In this document: piece by piece, positions 51,868-61,936 of the stretch
Numbering within the stretch: the first letter of the stretch is position 1
How the letters are laid out: every line of letters begins with the position of its first letter
DNA from: Bacteroidales bacterium
GTDB lineage: Bacteria > Bacteroidota > Bacteroidia > Bacteroidales > F082
Direction of reading: 5' to 3'
NCBI GenBank assembly: GCA_024709145.1
Contig: JANJXG010000040.1
Location: 22,216-86,215, forward strand
DNA length: 64,000 nt
Notes under the pieces: generated by a model
Databases searched by the model: none
The model's input: the letters and a program-made list of their open reading frames with translations, nothing else
What the model was told of the DNA's origin: nothing
Position numbers and translations under genes: made by a program

Positions 51868-52913
51868 AAAACATAATAAATCCTGTTTCCATTCATCTTA
51901 TTGCCCAGTTTTTGCTGTTGTTTTTACTTTTTACGGCCAATCTGTTTATCGGATCAGTTGATTTACCTTTCGAAGAGGTATGGCGCGTACTCTCTGGAAG
52001 GGTTACAAATGATGGGAGTCCTGCAATTCACATTGTCATGCAATACCGTCTTCCTCAAACCATTACAGCAGTAATAGCCGGTAGTTCACTGGCTGTGGCA
52101 GGTTTGCTGATGCAGACTCTTTTCCGCAATCCGCTGGCCGATCCATCGATATTGGGGATAAGCTCAGGTGCAAGTTTAGGAGTGGCGGTTTTACTCCTTG
52201 TTTCTGGTTCACTGATTGGGTCCAATAGCGTTGCAGATGGCTGGGTCAGTCAGATGGGATTGATTTTTGCCGCATTTATTGGTGCAACAGCTGTTCTAGG
52301 TTTGATCAGCTGGCTTGGTAAAATTCTGTCCAATATCGTAAGTTTACTGATTGCGGGTATTATGATTGCCTATGTAGCCGGGGCTTTGGTTGGGATTGCA
52401 AAGTATTTCAGTCAAAAGGAAGATTTACAAGCTTTTGTTCTTTGGGGGCTGGGTAGCTTCTCAAATGTTGGACTTAGTCAGTTACCTTATTTTGCTTTTG
52501 GGAGCATTACTGGAATTCTGATGGCACTTTTAATGATAAAGCCACTCAATTTGTTATTATTGGGAGAGGGTTATGCAGCAAATCTTGGAATTAATGTCAA
52601 AAGGGTTCAGATGTTTGTCCTGGTAATCGCAGGTTTTTTAACCGCGATTGTCACAGCTTATGCCGGACCGGTTGCTTTTATCGGGTTAGCTGTTCCTCAC
52701 CTTGCAAGAAATATTTTCAGAACATCCAATCATGGACTGCTTATTCCGGCCGTAATTTTAACAGGTTCATCCCTGGCTTTGTTCTGCAACCTGATTGCAC
52801 GTCTTCCGGGCTTTGATACCAGCTTGCCAGTCAATGCTGTGACTTCGCTCATTGGTGCACCTATTGTTATTTGGGTCATTGTCAGGCGTAAACATTTATT
52901 TACCAACGAATGA
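51864..52913 (+). CDS. FecCD-family ABC transporter permease
   Basis: The 349-residue inner-membrane protein has about nine to ten helices. Family-typical sequences include YRLPQTITAVIAGSSLAVAGLLMQTLFRNPLADP near residue 65 and GPVAFIGLAVPHLARN, the loop that contacts the ATPase. It carries siderophores, haem or B12 in characterised relatives. It starts inside the stop codon of the binding-protein gene and overlaps the ATPase gene by 4 bases, a tight three-gene importer unit. Confidence 0.95.
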   Translation: MKNIINPVSIHLIAQFLLLFLLFTANLFIGSVDLPFEEVWRVLSGRVTNDGSPAIHIVMQYRLPQTITAVIAGSSLAVAGLLMQTLFRNPLADPSILGISSGASLGVAVLLLVSGSLIGSNSVADGWVSQMGLIFAAFIGATAVLGLISWLGKILSNIVSLLIAGIMIAYVAGALVGIAKYFSQKEDLQAFVLWGLGSFSNVGLSQLPYFAFGSITGILMALLMIKPLNLLLLGEGYAANLGINVKRVQMFVLVIAGFLTAIVTAYAGPVAFIGLAVPHLARNIFRTSNHGLLIPAVILTGSSLALFCNLIARLPGFDTSLPVNAVTSLIGAPIVIWVIVRRKHLFTNE

Positions 52914-53671
52914 AACAGCCTTTCCTTCAGATACAAAAACTTAGCATTGGCTATCGAAACCTGAAAAATCCACTGATTCTTCCAATTGATGTAGTTGCCG
53001 AAAAGGGGCAACTAATTGCATTAATAGGTTCAAATGGCTCCGGAAAATCAACCTTACTGAAAACATTGTCCGGGATCATTAGTCCGTTGGCTGGACACAT
53101 TATCCTGGACAATCAGTCGTTGGAACAGATATCCTCCTACGATAAATCATTGCTTGTCAGTGTAGTTCTAACCTCTTATCCGACGGACTTTTTTCTAAGG
53201 GTTGAGGATGTCGTCGCCATGGGGCGTTATCCCTATGTTGGATTTTGGGGCAGGTTGAGGGGTAATGACCGTGAAAAGGTTGATCAATGCATGTCAGTCT
53301 GCGGGATTAGCCATCTGAAAGGGAGGATGATGGTTGATCTGAGCGATGGTGAAAGGCAAAAAACGATGATTGCAAAAGCATTGGCGCAGGATACTCCGAT
53401 CATGCTGCTCGATGAACCAACGGCTTTTCTCGATTATCCAGGTAAGCTGGAGCTGATGGTGCTGCTTAAAACACTGGCAATAAGGGAAGGTAAGCTAATC
53501 CTTTTTTCGTCTCACGATCTGGAAGTGGTTTTCAAAAAGGCTGACATAATCTGGTTAATTGCTGCTCAAAAGAAACTTCTTTCAGCCAGTCCTGCATCCA
53601 TTCTCCAAAGCAATTATTTACCGGAATATTTTAATCAGAATCAGCAGTATTTTGATTTTAAATTGGATTAA
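52910..53671 (+). CDS. ABC transporter ATP-binding protein of the FecE/BtuD group
   Basis: The 253 residues contain Walker A (GSNGSGKST), a signature reading LSDGERQ where LSGGQ is canonical, Walker B with PIMLLDEPT and a switch His (SSHDLE). It powers the FecCD permease encoded just upstream. The next gene has its own promoter-like sequence, so this appears to be the end of the transcript. Confidence 0.95.
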   Translation: MKQPFLQIQKLSIGYRNLKNPLILPIDVVAEKGQLIALIGSNGSGKSTLLKTLSGIISPLAGHIILDNQSLEQISSYDKSLLVSVVLTSYPTDFFLRVEDVVAMGRYPYVGFWGRLRGNDREKVDQCMSVCGISHLKGRMMVDLSDGERQKTMIAKALAQDTPIMLLDEPTAFLDYPGKLELMVLLKTLAIREGKLILFSSHDLEVVFKKADIIWLIAAQKKLLSASPASILQSNYLPEYFNQNQQYFDFKLD

Positions 53672-53730
53672 GAAGGCAAAATCAGTCACTATTTAAGTTT
53701 TTAAAAGGGCTGGCTGCTTCAAAAAATACT

Positions 53731-53759
53731 TTTGTTAAGAGTTTAGAAATGTATATTTG
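53731..53759 (+). promoter_or_regulatory. Predicted promoter for the amidohydrolase gene
   Basis: TTTG at 53731-53734 and TATATTTG at 53752-53759 are 17 bases apart, close to the Bacteroidota -33/-7 pattern. The leader to 53803 is about 40 bases. Confidence 0.55.
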
Positions 53760-53802
53760 CCAGTGAATAAAAAAGAATTTTCACGGAAATCAAAATGATC
53801 TC

Positions 53803-55449
53803 ATGATGAAGTATTTGTCAATAATCATTCTTTCAGCTATTTATGCCTGTACACCCATGAAAAAACAAGAGGTTGATTTGTTGCTTGTGAACGGAAATAT
53901 TTATCAGGTTGACAGTCTTTTTAGTAAAGCCGAGGCTTTTGCAGTCAAAGATGGTAAGTTTGTTGCAGTTGGATCAAACAGTGATATAATGGCAGCCTAC
54001 TCGGCCGTAACAATTTATGATGCAGGCGGAAAAGCTGTGTATCCGGGTTTTATTGATGGACATTGTCATTTCTATGGTTTTGGTGAAAACCTTTACCGTT
54101 ATGCTGATCTCGCCGGAGCTCAGTCGTTTGATGAGGTCATTTCACGCCTGAAGACACATGCTTCTACTCATCCTTCCGAATGGATTCTCGGCAGGGGATG
54201 GGATCAAAATCAATGGTCTGGCCAGCAATTCCCGGATAATGAACAACTTGAAAACGTTTTCCCGGGAGAAAAGATTTTGTTGATCAGAGTTGATGGACAC
54301 GCTTCTTTGGCAAGCAAGGCTGCACTAAAAGCAGCGGGAATTGATGCCAAAACGCGGATCGATGGTGGTGAAATTCATCTGGGTGCCGATGGTGAGCCAA
54401 CCGGAGTCTTAATCGACAAAGCCGATGAAGGCGTGAAATCGCTGGTTCCGTCTTTGTCTGTTGCTGAAAAAAAGATTGCTTTGAAAGAGGCACAAGCCAG
54501 GTGTTTTGAAGTTGGGTTAACAAGTGTAACAGATGCAGGATTGCCTGTGGCTACCATCGAACTTATCAGAGAAATGCAGGAAAGCAATCAACTGCAAATG
54601 AGGGTTAATGCTATGATTGACCCTGACGAAACCACGCTTACTTATTATCTTGCAAGAGGGGCTGAGAAAAGCAATTTGCTGAGCATCAGATCGGTAAAAT
54701 TGTATGCAGATGGTGCTTTGGGTTCCAGAGGAGCCAGGTTGAAAGCTCCATACAGCGATGCCCCAGGCAAGACCGGATTGCTCATGTACGACACAAGCTT
54801 TTACAGAAATGTGATGATGCGTGCCTATGAAGCTGGATTTCAGGTTAACACACATGCCATTGGTGACGCAGGTGTGGAGTTGGTATTGAAACTTTATGGT
54901 GAGTTCCTGAAAGGCCCAAATGACAAAAGATGGCGAATCGAACATGCTCAGGTAGTTGATTCCCAAGACTTTGAATTGTTTGGAAAATATAATATTATAC
55001 CTTCGGTTCAAAGTACGCATGCAACCTCGGATATGTATTGGGCTGACGAACGACTTGGACCAGAACGCATTAAAGGAGCCTATGCCCAGAAAAAATTACT
55101 TGAAACCAATGGATGGCTTGTGAATGGAACCGATTTCCCGATAGAACACATCAATCCGTTATACACTTTTTATGCTGCTGTATTCCGAGTTGACATGAAT
55201 GGTCAGCCCGAAGGTGGTTTTCAGATGGAGAATGCCCTCACCAGGGAGGAGGCATTGCGTTCAATAACAATATGGGCAGCCAAAGGTGCCTTTGAGGAAG
55301 ACTTAAAAGGTAGCATTGAACCAGGAAAACTCGCCGATTTTGTGGTAACCAACATGGATCTGATGTCAGCAACCAGAGAGGATATCCTGAAAACAAAACC
55401 ACTTGTTGTTTATTCTTCTGGTTTGAAAATGTTTCAGAATGAATTTTAG
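53803..55449 (+). CDS. Amidohydrolase family lipoprotein (YtcJ-like)
   Basis: The 548-residue protein begins with a lipobox (MMKYLSIIILSAIYAC) and is likely a lipoprotein facing the periplasm. The metal-binding motif GHCHFYG opens the catalytic barrel, with later His (VNTHAIGDAG), IEHAQVVDS and the C-terminal GTDFPIEHINP. YtcJ-type amidohydrolases act on a range of N-acyl or cyclic amide substrates; the substrate here is unknown. The 3' end overlaps the convergent folA gene by 4 bases. Confidence 0.93.
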   Translation: MMKYLSIIILSAIYACTPMKKQEVDLLLVNGNIYQVDSLFSKAEAFAVKDGKFVAVGSNSDIMAAYSAVTIYDAGGKAVYPGFIDGHCHFYGFGENLYRYADLAGAQSFDEVISRLKTHASTHPSEWILGRGWDQNQWSGQQFPDNEQLENVFPGEKILLIRVDGHASLASKAALKAAGIDAKTRIDGGEIHLGADGEPTGVLIDKADEGVKSLVPSLSVAEKKIALKEAQARCFEVGLTSVTDAGLPVATIELIREMQESNQLQMRVNAMIDPDETTLTYYLARGAEKSNLLSIRSVKLYADGALGSRGARLKAPYSDAPGKTGLLMYDTSFYRNVMMRAYEAGFQVNTHAIGDAGVELVLKLYGEFLKGPNDKRWRIEHAQVVDSQDFELFGKYNIIPSVQSTHATSDMYWADERLGPERIKGAYAQKKLLETNGWLVNGTDFPIEHINPLYTFYAAVFRVDMNGQPEGGFQMENALTREEALRSITIWAAKGAFEEDLKGSIEPGKLADFVVTNMDLMSATREDILKTKPLVVYSSGLKMFQNEF

Positions 55450-55961
55450 CGTGATTTTTTACGCTGCCAGGTTTCATATCTGTATTGAAACGCTACCTTT
55501 TCATCATTGGTTATCAGTTCGCTTTCGATGAGTTCAAACTGGTTGAAATCAATCTCCGGAAAGAAAGTATCTGCTTCAAAATCCTCTTCAACGATGGTCA
55601 GGTAAAGTCTGTCACTCAAAGGCAGAAACTGCTGATAAACCATCCCTCCGCCAATGATAAAAACTTCAATTTCATTGGAAACCTTTTTGAGTGCATCTTC
55701 GATTGAAAAAGCTGTCTCGCAGTTACCTCCAAAACAGTCGGTCAGGTTATCACTTAAAACAATATTTCTTCGGTTTGGAAGTGGTCCGGAGGGGAGAGAC
55801 AGCAGCGTTCGTTTGCCCATTATTACTGTTTTCCCCGATGTAATGCGCTTAAAGCGCCTGAGATCGTCAGAGATGTGCCACAAAAGTTGATTATCTTTTC
55901 CGATAGCCCTGTTTTTTGCAATGGCAACAATGATGCTGATGATGGGACGGCCTGAAGTCAT
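55446..55961 (-). CDS. folA: Dihydrofolate reductase
   Basis: DHFR reduces dihydrofolate to tetrahydrofolate, restoring the cofactor used up by thymidylate synthase. The 171-residue length and the motifs [38 protein letters not shown] and [16 protein letters not shown] fit chromosomal DHFR. Its start overlaps the thyA stop by 4 bases and it closes the leftward nucleotide unit. It is unrelated to the M49 peptidase near 29 kb, despite the annotation mix-up known in databases. Confidence 0.95.
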   Translation of the reverse strand: MTSGRPIISIIVAIAKNRAIGKDNQLLWHISDDLRRFKRITSGKTVIMGKRTLLSLPSGPLPNRRNIVLSDNLTDCFGGNCETAFSIEDALKKVSNEIEVFIIGGGMVYQQFLPLSDRLYLTIVEEDFEADTFFPEIDFNQFELIESELITNDEKVAFQYRYETWQRKKSR

Positions 55962-56782
55962 ATGGCAATATCTCCTTTAATATGCGGATGTGGATCATAT
56001 CCTTCCAAGACAAAATCTTCATATTTAAAGTCATCTATTTCAGTAACTTCAGGGTTTAAGTGAAGAATTGGTAATGGTTTTGGTTCACGGCTGATCTGTA
56101 GCTTGACTTGTTCCAGATGATTTAAGTAAATATGGGCATCACCTAAAGTCAGAATAAATGTTCCTGGTTTATGGCCAGTCACCTGTGCGATCATTAAAGT
56201 CAGCAAGGCATAGGAGGCGATATTAAAAGGTACACCTAAAAAGATGTCAGCACTGCGCTGATACATTTGGCACGACAGTTTTCCATTGGCTACATAAAAC
56301 TGAAACCAGGCATGACAGGGTGGGAGAGCGGCCCTGCCAATTGAGACATTTTCGCTGAATGATTTTCCGGGCAGTGGTAAAACAGATGGATTCCAGGCCG
56401 CGACAATATGTCGCCGACTGTCGGGGTTTTCACGCAAACTTTGTACCACTTCGGCAATCTGGTCAATGCCTTCGTTGTTCCAGTTTCGCCATTGGGCTCC
56501 ATAAACCGGCCCAAGATTACCTTGACTGTCAGCCCATTCGTTCCAGATTGAAACCTTATTTTCTTTCAGGTAGCCAATATTGGTATCGCCTTTTAAAAAC
56601 CACAACAGCTCATACAGAATGGATTTCAGGTGCAGTTTTTTTGTAGTCAACAAGGGAAAACCTTTCTGCAAATCGAAGCGCATCTGATAACCAAAAATGC
56701 TGATGGTGCCTGTTCCGGTGCGGTCAGATTTCAGGTTTCCGTTTTCAAGCACCTCCCTGATTAGATCATGGTATTGTTGCAT
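55958..56782 (-). CDS. thyA: Thymidylate synthase
   Basis: ThyA methylates dUMP to dTMP with methylene-tetrahydrofolate. The 274-residue length is normal. The catalytic Cys lies in [13 protein letters not shown], with the phosphate-binding RxxRR-type [21 protein letters not shown] region and [12 protein letters not shown] near the end. It is coupled to folA by a 4-base overlap and lies 61 bases downstream of a nucleoside transporter gene, a sensible grouping for thymidylate supply. Confidence 0.97.
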   Translation of the reverse strand: MQQYHDLIREVLENGNLKSDRTGTGTISIFGYQMRFDLQKGFPLLTTKKLHLKSILYELLWFLKGDTNIGYLKENKVSIWNEWADSQGNLGPVYGAQWRNWNNEGIDQIAEVVQSLRENPDSRRHIVAAWNPSVLPLPGKSFSENVSIGRAALPPCHAWFQFYVANGKLSCQMYQRSADIFLGVPFNIASYALLTLMIAQVTGHKPGTFILTLGDAHIYLNHLEQVKLQISREPKPLPILHLNPEVTEIDDFKYEDFVLEGYDPHPHIKGDIAI

Positions 56783-56843
56783 AGCTGTCTCAGTGTAAAT
56801 TTGAAATAGTTAGTAAATTAACAATCTGCTGTCTCGTAATCTC

Positions 56844-58340
56844 TCAACCAATGAGCATTCCAACAATTGTTGCTGAAAGCAGTGATGCCAGAGTACCTCC
56901 CAAGAGCGCCAATAAACCATATTTTGAAAGTAAGACTCTTTGATTGGGAGCTAATGAACCGATGCCTCCAATCTGAATACCGATTGAGGCAAAATTTGCA
57001 AAACCACAAAGCATATATGTGGCCATGATAATTGATTTAGGGTCGGTGAAAGCATTGGCCATCTTGAGTTCTGAAAGACTCACGTATCCAATGAATTCGG
57101 TCATGATGACTTTTTCACCCAATAATCGTCCCAATAAAGTAATATCGTTTGCATGAACGCCAATCATCCACATCACTGGAGAGAATAGATATCCAAGCAT
57201 AAATTGCAGCGAGAGCTCGTTGTACTTTCCGTTGGTGAAACTAGCAATGTTTTCGTTGATGCCTGCCAGATTGCCAATGTAAATAGTAACATAGTTGAAA
57301 AGGGCTATAAAGGCAATGAAAACCAGGAGCATTGCTGCAACATTTACTGCGAGCTTTAGCCCTTCAGTAGTGCCATTGGAGATTGCATCAAGCACATTAG
57401 ATCCGATTTGATCTTTGGAAACTTCAATCGTTTTGTCGATTTTTTCACCTTGAGGAACCAATATTTTCGAAACAACAATCGCGCCGGGAGCTGCCATAAC
57501 GGAAGCCGTGAGTAAGTGTTTGGCAAAAAGCAATCGTTGAGCCGGATCGTCCCCGCCAAGGAAACTGATGTAAACGGCCAAAACACCACCGGCGAGGGTA
57601 GCCATGCCTCCAATCATTACCAGAAGAATTTCTGATTTATTCATCTTCGATAGGTAGGCTTTGATCATTAGCGGAGCTTCGGTTTGACCCAGAAAAATAT
57701 TACCGGCAACGCTCAGGCTCTCGGCTCCGGACAGATTCATAAGTTTGGTCATCACCCAAGCCATTCCCTTTACAACTTTTTGAATTATACCCAGGTAAAA
57801 AAGTAAACTGGTAAGCGCAGAGAAAAAGATAATTGTCGGCAGGATTTGAACTGCAAAGTTTTGAAGAGCCATTTCGATGGAGTTACTCGAAAAACTTTTA
57901 AAAAGAAACTCGGTTCCAGCTTTGGTGAAATCGAGTACCAACACAAAAAGTTTGCCGACAAACTCAAAAAAATACTGAATAAAGGGAACATAGAGTACAC
58001 CTATAGCCAGACTTAATTGCAGCGTCAGGCCAATCAGAACAACCTTCCAATTTACTGCTTTGCGGTTGGTACTGAACAAAAATGCGATACCAATCAGGGT
58101 GAGCATGCCAAGAAGTCCACGTAAGATCGTCATCAAAGAAAATCCAGTATTCCTTTCAAGGTCGAGCAAATTGCTTTTGTCAGCGGTCAGCGTTGTGGCT
58201 GCTTCACTCCTGCGAATTGTATCTGCTGTTTCAGTCAATTGGTTGAGGCTATCTGCGGATATAATATCCTCGCCAATTGTGATTAATGGGCTAAGCATTA
58301 TAAGAAATGCCAAAAAAAGAAATAATCTTGAATTTTTCAT
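56844..58340 (-). CDS. Concentrative nucleoside transporter (CNT/NupC family) with N-terminal signal extension
   Basis: The 498-residue protein is a sodium- or proton-coupled nucleoside importer. The family core covers residues about 75-498, with GNIFLGQTEAPLMIKAYL and GFANFASIGIQIGGIGSLAPN. The first 75 residues are unusual for CNT: a signal-peptide-like hydrophobic stretch followed by about 45 polar residues. This adds one hydrophobic segment and a periplasmic linker. It follows the bifunctional nuclease gene by 33 bases and precedes thyA. Confidence 0.93.
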   Translation of the reverse strand: MKNSRLFLFLAFLIMLSPLITIGEDIISADSLNQLTETADTIRRSEAATTLTADKSNLLDLERNTGFSLMTILRGLLGMLTLIGIAFLFSTNRKAVNWKVVLIGLTLQLSLAIGVLYVPFIQYFFEFVGKLFVLVLDFTKAGTEFLFKSFSSNSIEMALQNFAVQILPTIIFFSALTSLLFYLGIIQKVVKGMAWVMTKLMNLSGAESLSVAGNIFLGQTEAPLMIKAYLSKMNKSEILLVMIGGMATLAGGVLAVYISFLGGDDPAQRLLFAKHLLTASVMAAPGAIVVSKILVPQGEKIDKTIEVSKDQIGSNVLDAISNGTTEGLKLAVNVAAMLLVFIAFIALFNYVTIYIGNLAGINENIASFTNGKYNELSLQFMLGYLFSPVMWMIGVHANDITLLGRLLGEKVIMTEFIGYVSLSELKMANAFTDPKSIIMATYMLCGFANFASIGIQIGGIGSLAPNQRVLLSKYGLLALLGGTLASLLSATIVGMLIG

Positions 58341-58373
58341 ACCTATGTCTGTCGGGTTTTTGGGTTTGCTTGT

Positions 58374-58967
58374 TTAGATCAGGTCTTTACGCTTTTTTAT
58401 TTCGTCACGTAAACGGGAAGCGAGTTCATAATCTTCATTTTCAACTGCTTTCTGCAGCATATCTTCAAGCTCGGCTGAGAGGTAATCACTGAATTCATTC
58501 TCAGAGGAAACCTTTATATCAGTGGGAAGATGGGTTTCAGAATCATCCTCACTTTCATTTTCCATGATGATACCAGCCTCTTCTAAAATGGCAGGATAAG
58601 TATAAATAGGACATTGAAAGCGAATAGAAAGGGCAACTGCGTCAGAAGTACGTGCGTCAATATAGCTTGCTTGTCCATCCCGGGAGCACACGAGCATGGC
58701 ATGAAAGACGCCTTCCTGAAATTTGTGGATTAATATCTCGGTGATTGTTACACCGTAATGATCGGCAAAGTTTTTTATTAAATCGTGTGTCATTGGCCTG
58801 ACAGGTTGCATTTTTTCTAGCCCAAGCGCGATGGCTTGTGCTTCAAAACCACCTATTATTATAGGTAAGCGACGCCTGCCGTCAACTTCGCCAAGAATGA
58901 GTGCGTATGCACCACTTTGTGAATGGCTGTAGGACATTCCGACAATTTCGAGTAAAATTTTATCCAT
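58374..58967 (-). CDS. Bifunctional nuclease (BFN/DUF151) family protein with C-terminal UVR domain
   Basis: The 197-residue protein has a BFN domain (about 1-130; YALILGEVDGRRRLPIIIGGFEAQAIAL, SRDGQASYIDARTSDAVALSI) named for plant DNase/RNase activity, though bacterial members are poorly tested. An acidic linker leads to a C-terminal UVR motif (LEDMLQKAVENEDYELASRLRDEIKK), the UvrB-UvrC-type coiled segment, which is a common attachment in this family. It is the first gene of the leftward BFN-CNT-thyA-folA series. Confidence 0.9.
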   Translation of the reverse strand: MDKILLEIVGMSYSHSQSGAYALILGEVDGRRRLPIIIGGFEAQAIALGLEKMQPVRPMTHDLIKNFADHYGVTITEILIHKFQEGVFHAMLVCSRDGQASYIDARTSDAVALSIRFQCPIYTYPAILEEAGIIMENESEDDSETHLPTDIKVSSENEFSDYLSAELEDMLQKAVENEDYELASRLRDEIKKRKDLI

Positions 58968-59341
58968 TCAGGCTAAACTTCATTTTCAATCCATAAAAGT
59001 ATAAAGAAATTCAAACCTGATGAATGTTATGATCGAAAGTTTTGAACATGTTTTTCAGACAATGTACATGATGTAAATAATCCTTTGACAGGAAAAATTA
59101 AGTGATTAATTTTGCCTGCCTCCAATTCGGTTCAACGATTCGCAATCGTTTGCGAATTGATTGGAAACCAGGTGTTGGGTTTTGAGGCTGATTCGATGTT
59201 CTTTGTTTTTTGAGATCGATCCTTATTTATTGTAAAATATTTATTATGAATCATTTATGATTCATGTTTAAAGAGGTAAAATCAATCTGGATTGAATTAG
59301 AATGAATTTTTCTTGAATTTTATAACCAAATTCTAAATTGT
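58968..59341 (+). promoter_or_regulatory. 374-base gene-free region: promoter and long leader of the pyrophosphatase gene
   Basis: No gene is supported here. TTTG (59084-59087) and TAATTTTG (59107-59114) are 19 bases apart and form the best-matched promoter in the window, pointing to the pyrophosphatase gene, with a predicted transcribed leader of about 220 bases. The leader contains two perfect inverted repeats: ATTCGCAA-TCGT-TTGCGAAT at 59138-59157 and ATGAATCAT-TT-ATGATTCAT at 59246-59265. A third short pairing, TTAGAAT (59297-59303) with ATTCTAA (59330-59336), sits directly before the start codon. I do not recognise a known riboswitch class. Confidence 0.6.
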
Positions 59342-61636
59342 ATGATGAACTCGATCTTTTGGCTAATTCCTGCTGCGGCGGTGCTGGCTTTGGTGTTCGC
59401 TTACTATTTTTTCACCAATATGATGAAAAACAGTGAGGGAACGGATGAAATGAAACGAATTGCTCAGTATGTGCGCGAAGGGGCAATGGCTTATCTCAGG
59501 CGACAATACAAAGTTGTTGGAATCGTCTTTGCAGTTTTGGTTGTTTTGCTTTCCATGCTGGCTTACTTTGGTGTTCAAAACCCTTTTGTACCAGTTGCTT
59601 TCCTGACTGGAGGTTTTTTCTCGGGTCTTTGTGGTTACCTGGGTATGAAGACTGCCACGCATGCATCAGCCCGAACGGCATTTGGAGCAACCCAATCACT
59701 TAATAAAGGATTGCAGATAGCTTTCAGAAGCGGCGCTGTGATGGGGCTCGTTGTAGTGGGTTTTGCTTTGATTGATATTGCGGCCTGGTATTACATTCTA
59801 ACTGAATGGATTTACACTCCTGATAATATGAAAAACGGCCTTGAATTGCTTGGTCTCACTTTCGTTCATCCTGATACCACGGAGCATTTGAAAATGGTTG
59901 AAATTACAGCAACAATGCTGACTTTTGGAATGGGTGCTTCAACACAAGCCTTGTTTGCCCGCGTTGGTGGTGGTATTTATACAAAAGCTGCGGATGTTGG
60001 TGCTGATCTTGTGGGAAAAGTTGAAGCCGGTATCCCTGAAGACGATCCAAGAAATCCTGCAACTATCGCTGATAATGTTGGTGATAATGTAGGTGATGTT
60101 GCCGGAATGGGTGCCGACCTTTATGAATCTTATGCAGGTTCGATTCTTGCAACAGCTGCTTTGGGAGCTGCACTGCCAATTATGTCGGGTGGAGAACAAG
60201 AGAAGTATGTAATTGCACCTATGATTGTTGCGGCTGTTGGTGTAATTATTTCAATCATCGGTATCTTTCTTGTCAGGACAAAGGAATCAGCCAGCCAGAA
60301 GAACCTTTTGAATGCATTGTTACTCGGAACTGGTGGCAGTTCATTGCTTATTTTGGCTGTTGTGGCGCTGATGGCCTATGCGGACTGGATTTCTTTCGGG
60401 ATGTTTGGTTCAGTAGTTTCAGGTTTGGTTGCTGGCGTCATCATCGGTCAGGGTACAGAATATTTTACATCAGACGAATACAAACCCACCAAAGGAATTG
60501 CACGTCAGGCAACCCAAGGACCGGCCACTACCATCATTGATGGGATTGCTGTAGGGATGTTTTCAACATGGATTCCTGTCACAACAATTGTAATTGGTAT
60601 CATTGCTGCTTTTGGCTTTGCAGGCGGTTTTGACGACTTTGCCATGGGAGTTTACGGCATTGGTTTTGCGGCAGTTGGCATGCTTTCAACCCTTGGGATA
60701 ACGCTAGCAACAGATGCTTTTGGGCCGATTGCCGATAACGCCGGAGGTAATGCCGAAATGGCACACCTTCCCAAAGAGGTTCGGGAAAGAACCGATGCAC
60801 TTGATATGCTTGGTAATACTACAGCTGCAACCGGTAAAGGATTTGCCATTGGTTCGGCAGCCCTCACTGCGATGGCATTGCTTGCAGCCTACATTGAAGA
60901 AATCAGGCTATGGATTGGAAAACTTGCTGAAGACACTGCCGGTATCAAACAAGTGGGTGATGTCATCTTTTATACAGCCAAAGCAGCGATAGCTCCTGTT
61001 GCCAATGAAGGTCAGCGTGTGGTTTCGCTTTCAGCAGCCACAATCAAGGATTTCTCTGAAGCTTACGACCTATCTATTTTTAATCCCATGCTTTTAGGTG
61101 GAATTTTCATCGGTGCTATGATGGCATTCGTATTTTCTGCTCTGACTATGAAAGCCGTTGGTCGGGCTGCCGGTGCAATGGTTGACGAGGTGAGAAGACA
61201 GTTTCGTGAAATTCCGGGTATTATGGAGGGAAAAGCTACGCCAGAGTACGCCAAATGTGTTGAAATTTCTACCAAAGGGGCTCAACGCGAAATGTTAGTT
61301 CCTTCCTTACTTGCAATTATTGTCCCTGTTGCAGTTGGTATTTTCTTCGGAGTTTCAGGCGTAGTCGGGCTGCTTGTCGGTGGCTTAACTAGTGGGTTTA
61401 CGCTTGCATCGATGCTCAACAATGCAGGAGGTGCCTGGGATAATGCAAAAAAATTCATCGAAAAAGGGAATTACGGTGGAAAAGGAAGCGATACCCATAA
61501 GGCTGGTGTTGTTGGCGACACAGTAGGTGATCCATTTAAGGATACGAGCGGACCGTCACTGAATATTTTAATCAAGCTTATGACGATGGTTGCTGTTGTG
61601 ATGGCTGGTTTAACGGTTACAATGAGTCTTTTTTAA
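59342..61636 (+). CDS. hppA: Membrane-bound pyrophosphatase (K+-dependent ion pump)
   Basis: The 764-residue inner-membrane pump couples pyrophosphate hydrolysis to sodium and/or proton export. About 16 helices are visible with the substrate-binding sequence [35 protein letters not shown] and the C-terminal [19 protein letters not shown]. The position that separates K+-dependent from K+-independent types reads Ala ([10 protein letters not shown]), so K+ dependence is predicted. Whether the ion is Na+, H+ or both needs assay; Bacteroidota enzymes often move Na+. A strong terminator follows. Confidence 0.96.
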   Translation: MMNSIFWLIPAAAVLALVFAYYFFTNMMKNSEGTDEMKRIAQYVREGAMAYLRRQYKVVGIVFAVLVVLLSMLAYFGVQNPFVPVAFLTGGFFSGLCGYLGMKTATHASARTAFGATQSLNKGLQIAFRSGAVMGLVVVGFALIDIAAWYYILTEWIYTPDNMKNGLELLGLTFVHPDTTEHLKMVEITATMLTFGMGASTQALFARVGGGIYTKAADVGADLVGKVEAGIPEDDPRNPATIADNVGDNVGDVAGMGADLYESYAGSILATAALGAALPIMSGGEQEKYVIAPMIVAAVGVIISIIGIFLVRTKESASQKNLLNALLLGTGGSSLLILAVVALMAYADWISFGMFGSVVSGLVAGVIIGQGTEYFTSDEYKPTKGIARQATQGPATTIIDGIAVGMFSTWIPVTTIVIGIIAAFGFAGGFDDFAMGVYGIGFAAVGMLSTLGITLATDAFGPIADNAGGNAEMAHLPKEVRERTDALDMLGNTTAATGKGFAIGSAALTAMALLAAYIEEIRLWIGKLAEDTAGIKQVGDVIFYTAKAAIAPVANEGQRVVSLSAATIKDFSEAYDLSIFNPMLLGGIFIGAMMAFVFSALTMKAVGRAAGAMVDEVRRQFREIPGIMEGKATPEYAKCVEISTKGAQREMLVPSLLAIIVPVAVGIFFGVSGVVGLLVGGLTSGFTLASMLNNAGGAWDNAKKFIEKGNYGGKGSDTHKAGVVGDTVGDPFKDTSGPSLNILIKLMTMVAVVMAGLTVTMSLF

Positions 61637-61670
61637 CCACATTAATAGATTGAGGATCAACCTCAAAATG

Positions 61671-61702
61671 AAAAAGGCTGCCCTTATGTGCAGCCTTTTT
61701 TT
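61671..61702 (+). terminator. Intrinsic terminator after the pyrophosphatase gene
   Basis: An 11-base stem, AAAAAGGCTGC at 61671-61681 and its complement at 61690-61700, has an eight-base loop. The right arm runs into T7. The A-rich left arm would let it act on the opposite strand too, serving the converging DUF2892 gene. Confidence 0.92.
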
Positions 61703-61750
61703 GTATACAATTGTGGTTTGAATGTGGTTCCTGCTGTAAAAAAAGGGAGG

Positions 61751-61936
61751 CTATTCCTTCTTTTTGGTGCTTATTCCTAAAATGGGATAAAACGGACAGA
61801 AATTCAACAAAGCGGTTGCCACAGGTACAATGCCAACCAAGCCCCACCAGGATTGGTACATAATTCCCACAACTCCAATGGCTAATCCAATCACGATTCT
61901 AATGATTTGATCTACACTTCCGACATTTTTCTTCAT
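61751..61936 (-). CDS. DUF2892 small membrane protein
   Basis: The 61-residue protein starts MKKNVGSVDQIIRIVIG and has two hydrophobic helices separated by SWWG, ending in NFCPFYPILGIS. This is the common DUF2892 (YgaP membrane part) pattern. In larger proteins it accompanies rhodanese domains; alone it has no known activity. It converges with the pyrophosphatase gene across the shared terminator. Confidence 0.87.
   Translation of the reverse strand: MKKNVGSVDQIIRIVIGLAIGVVGIMYQSWWGLVGIVPVATALLNFCPFYPILGISTKKKE

Noticed and set aside
58968..59341. A known riboswitch upstream of the pyrophosphatase gene
   Set aside because: I could not match the sequence to any riboswitch consensus I know; only the inverted repeats are reported.
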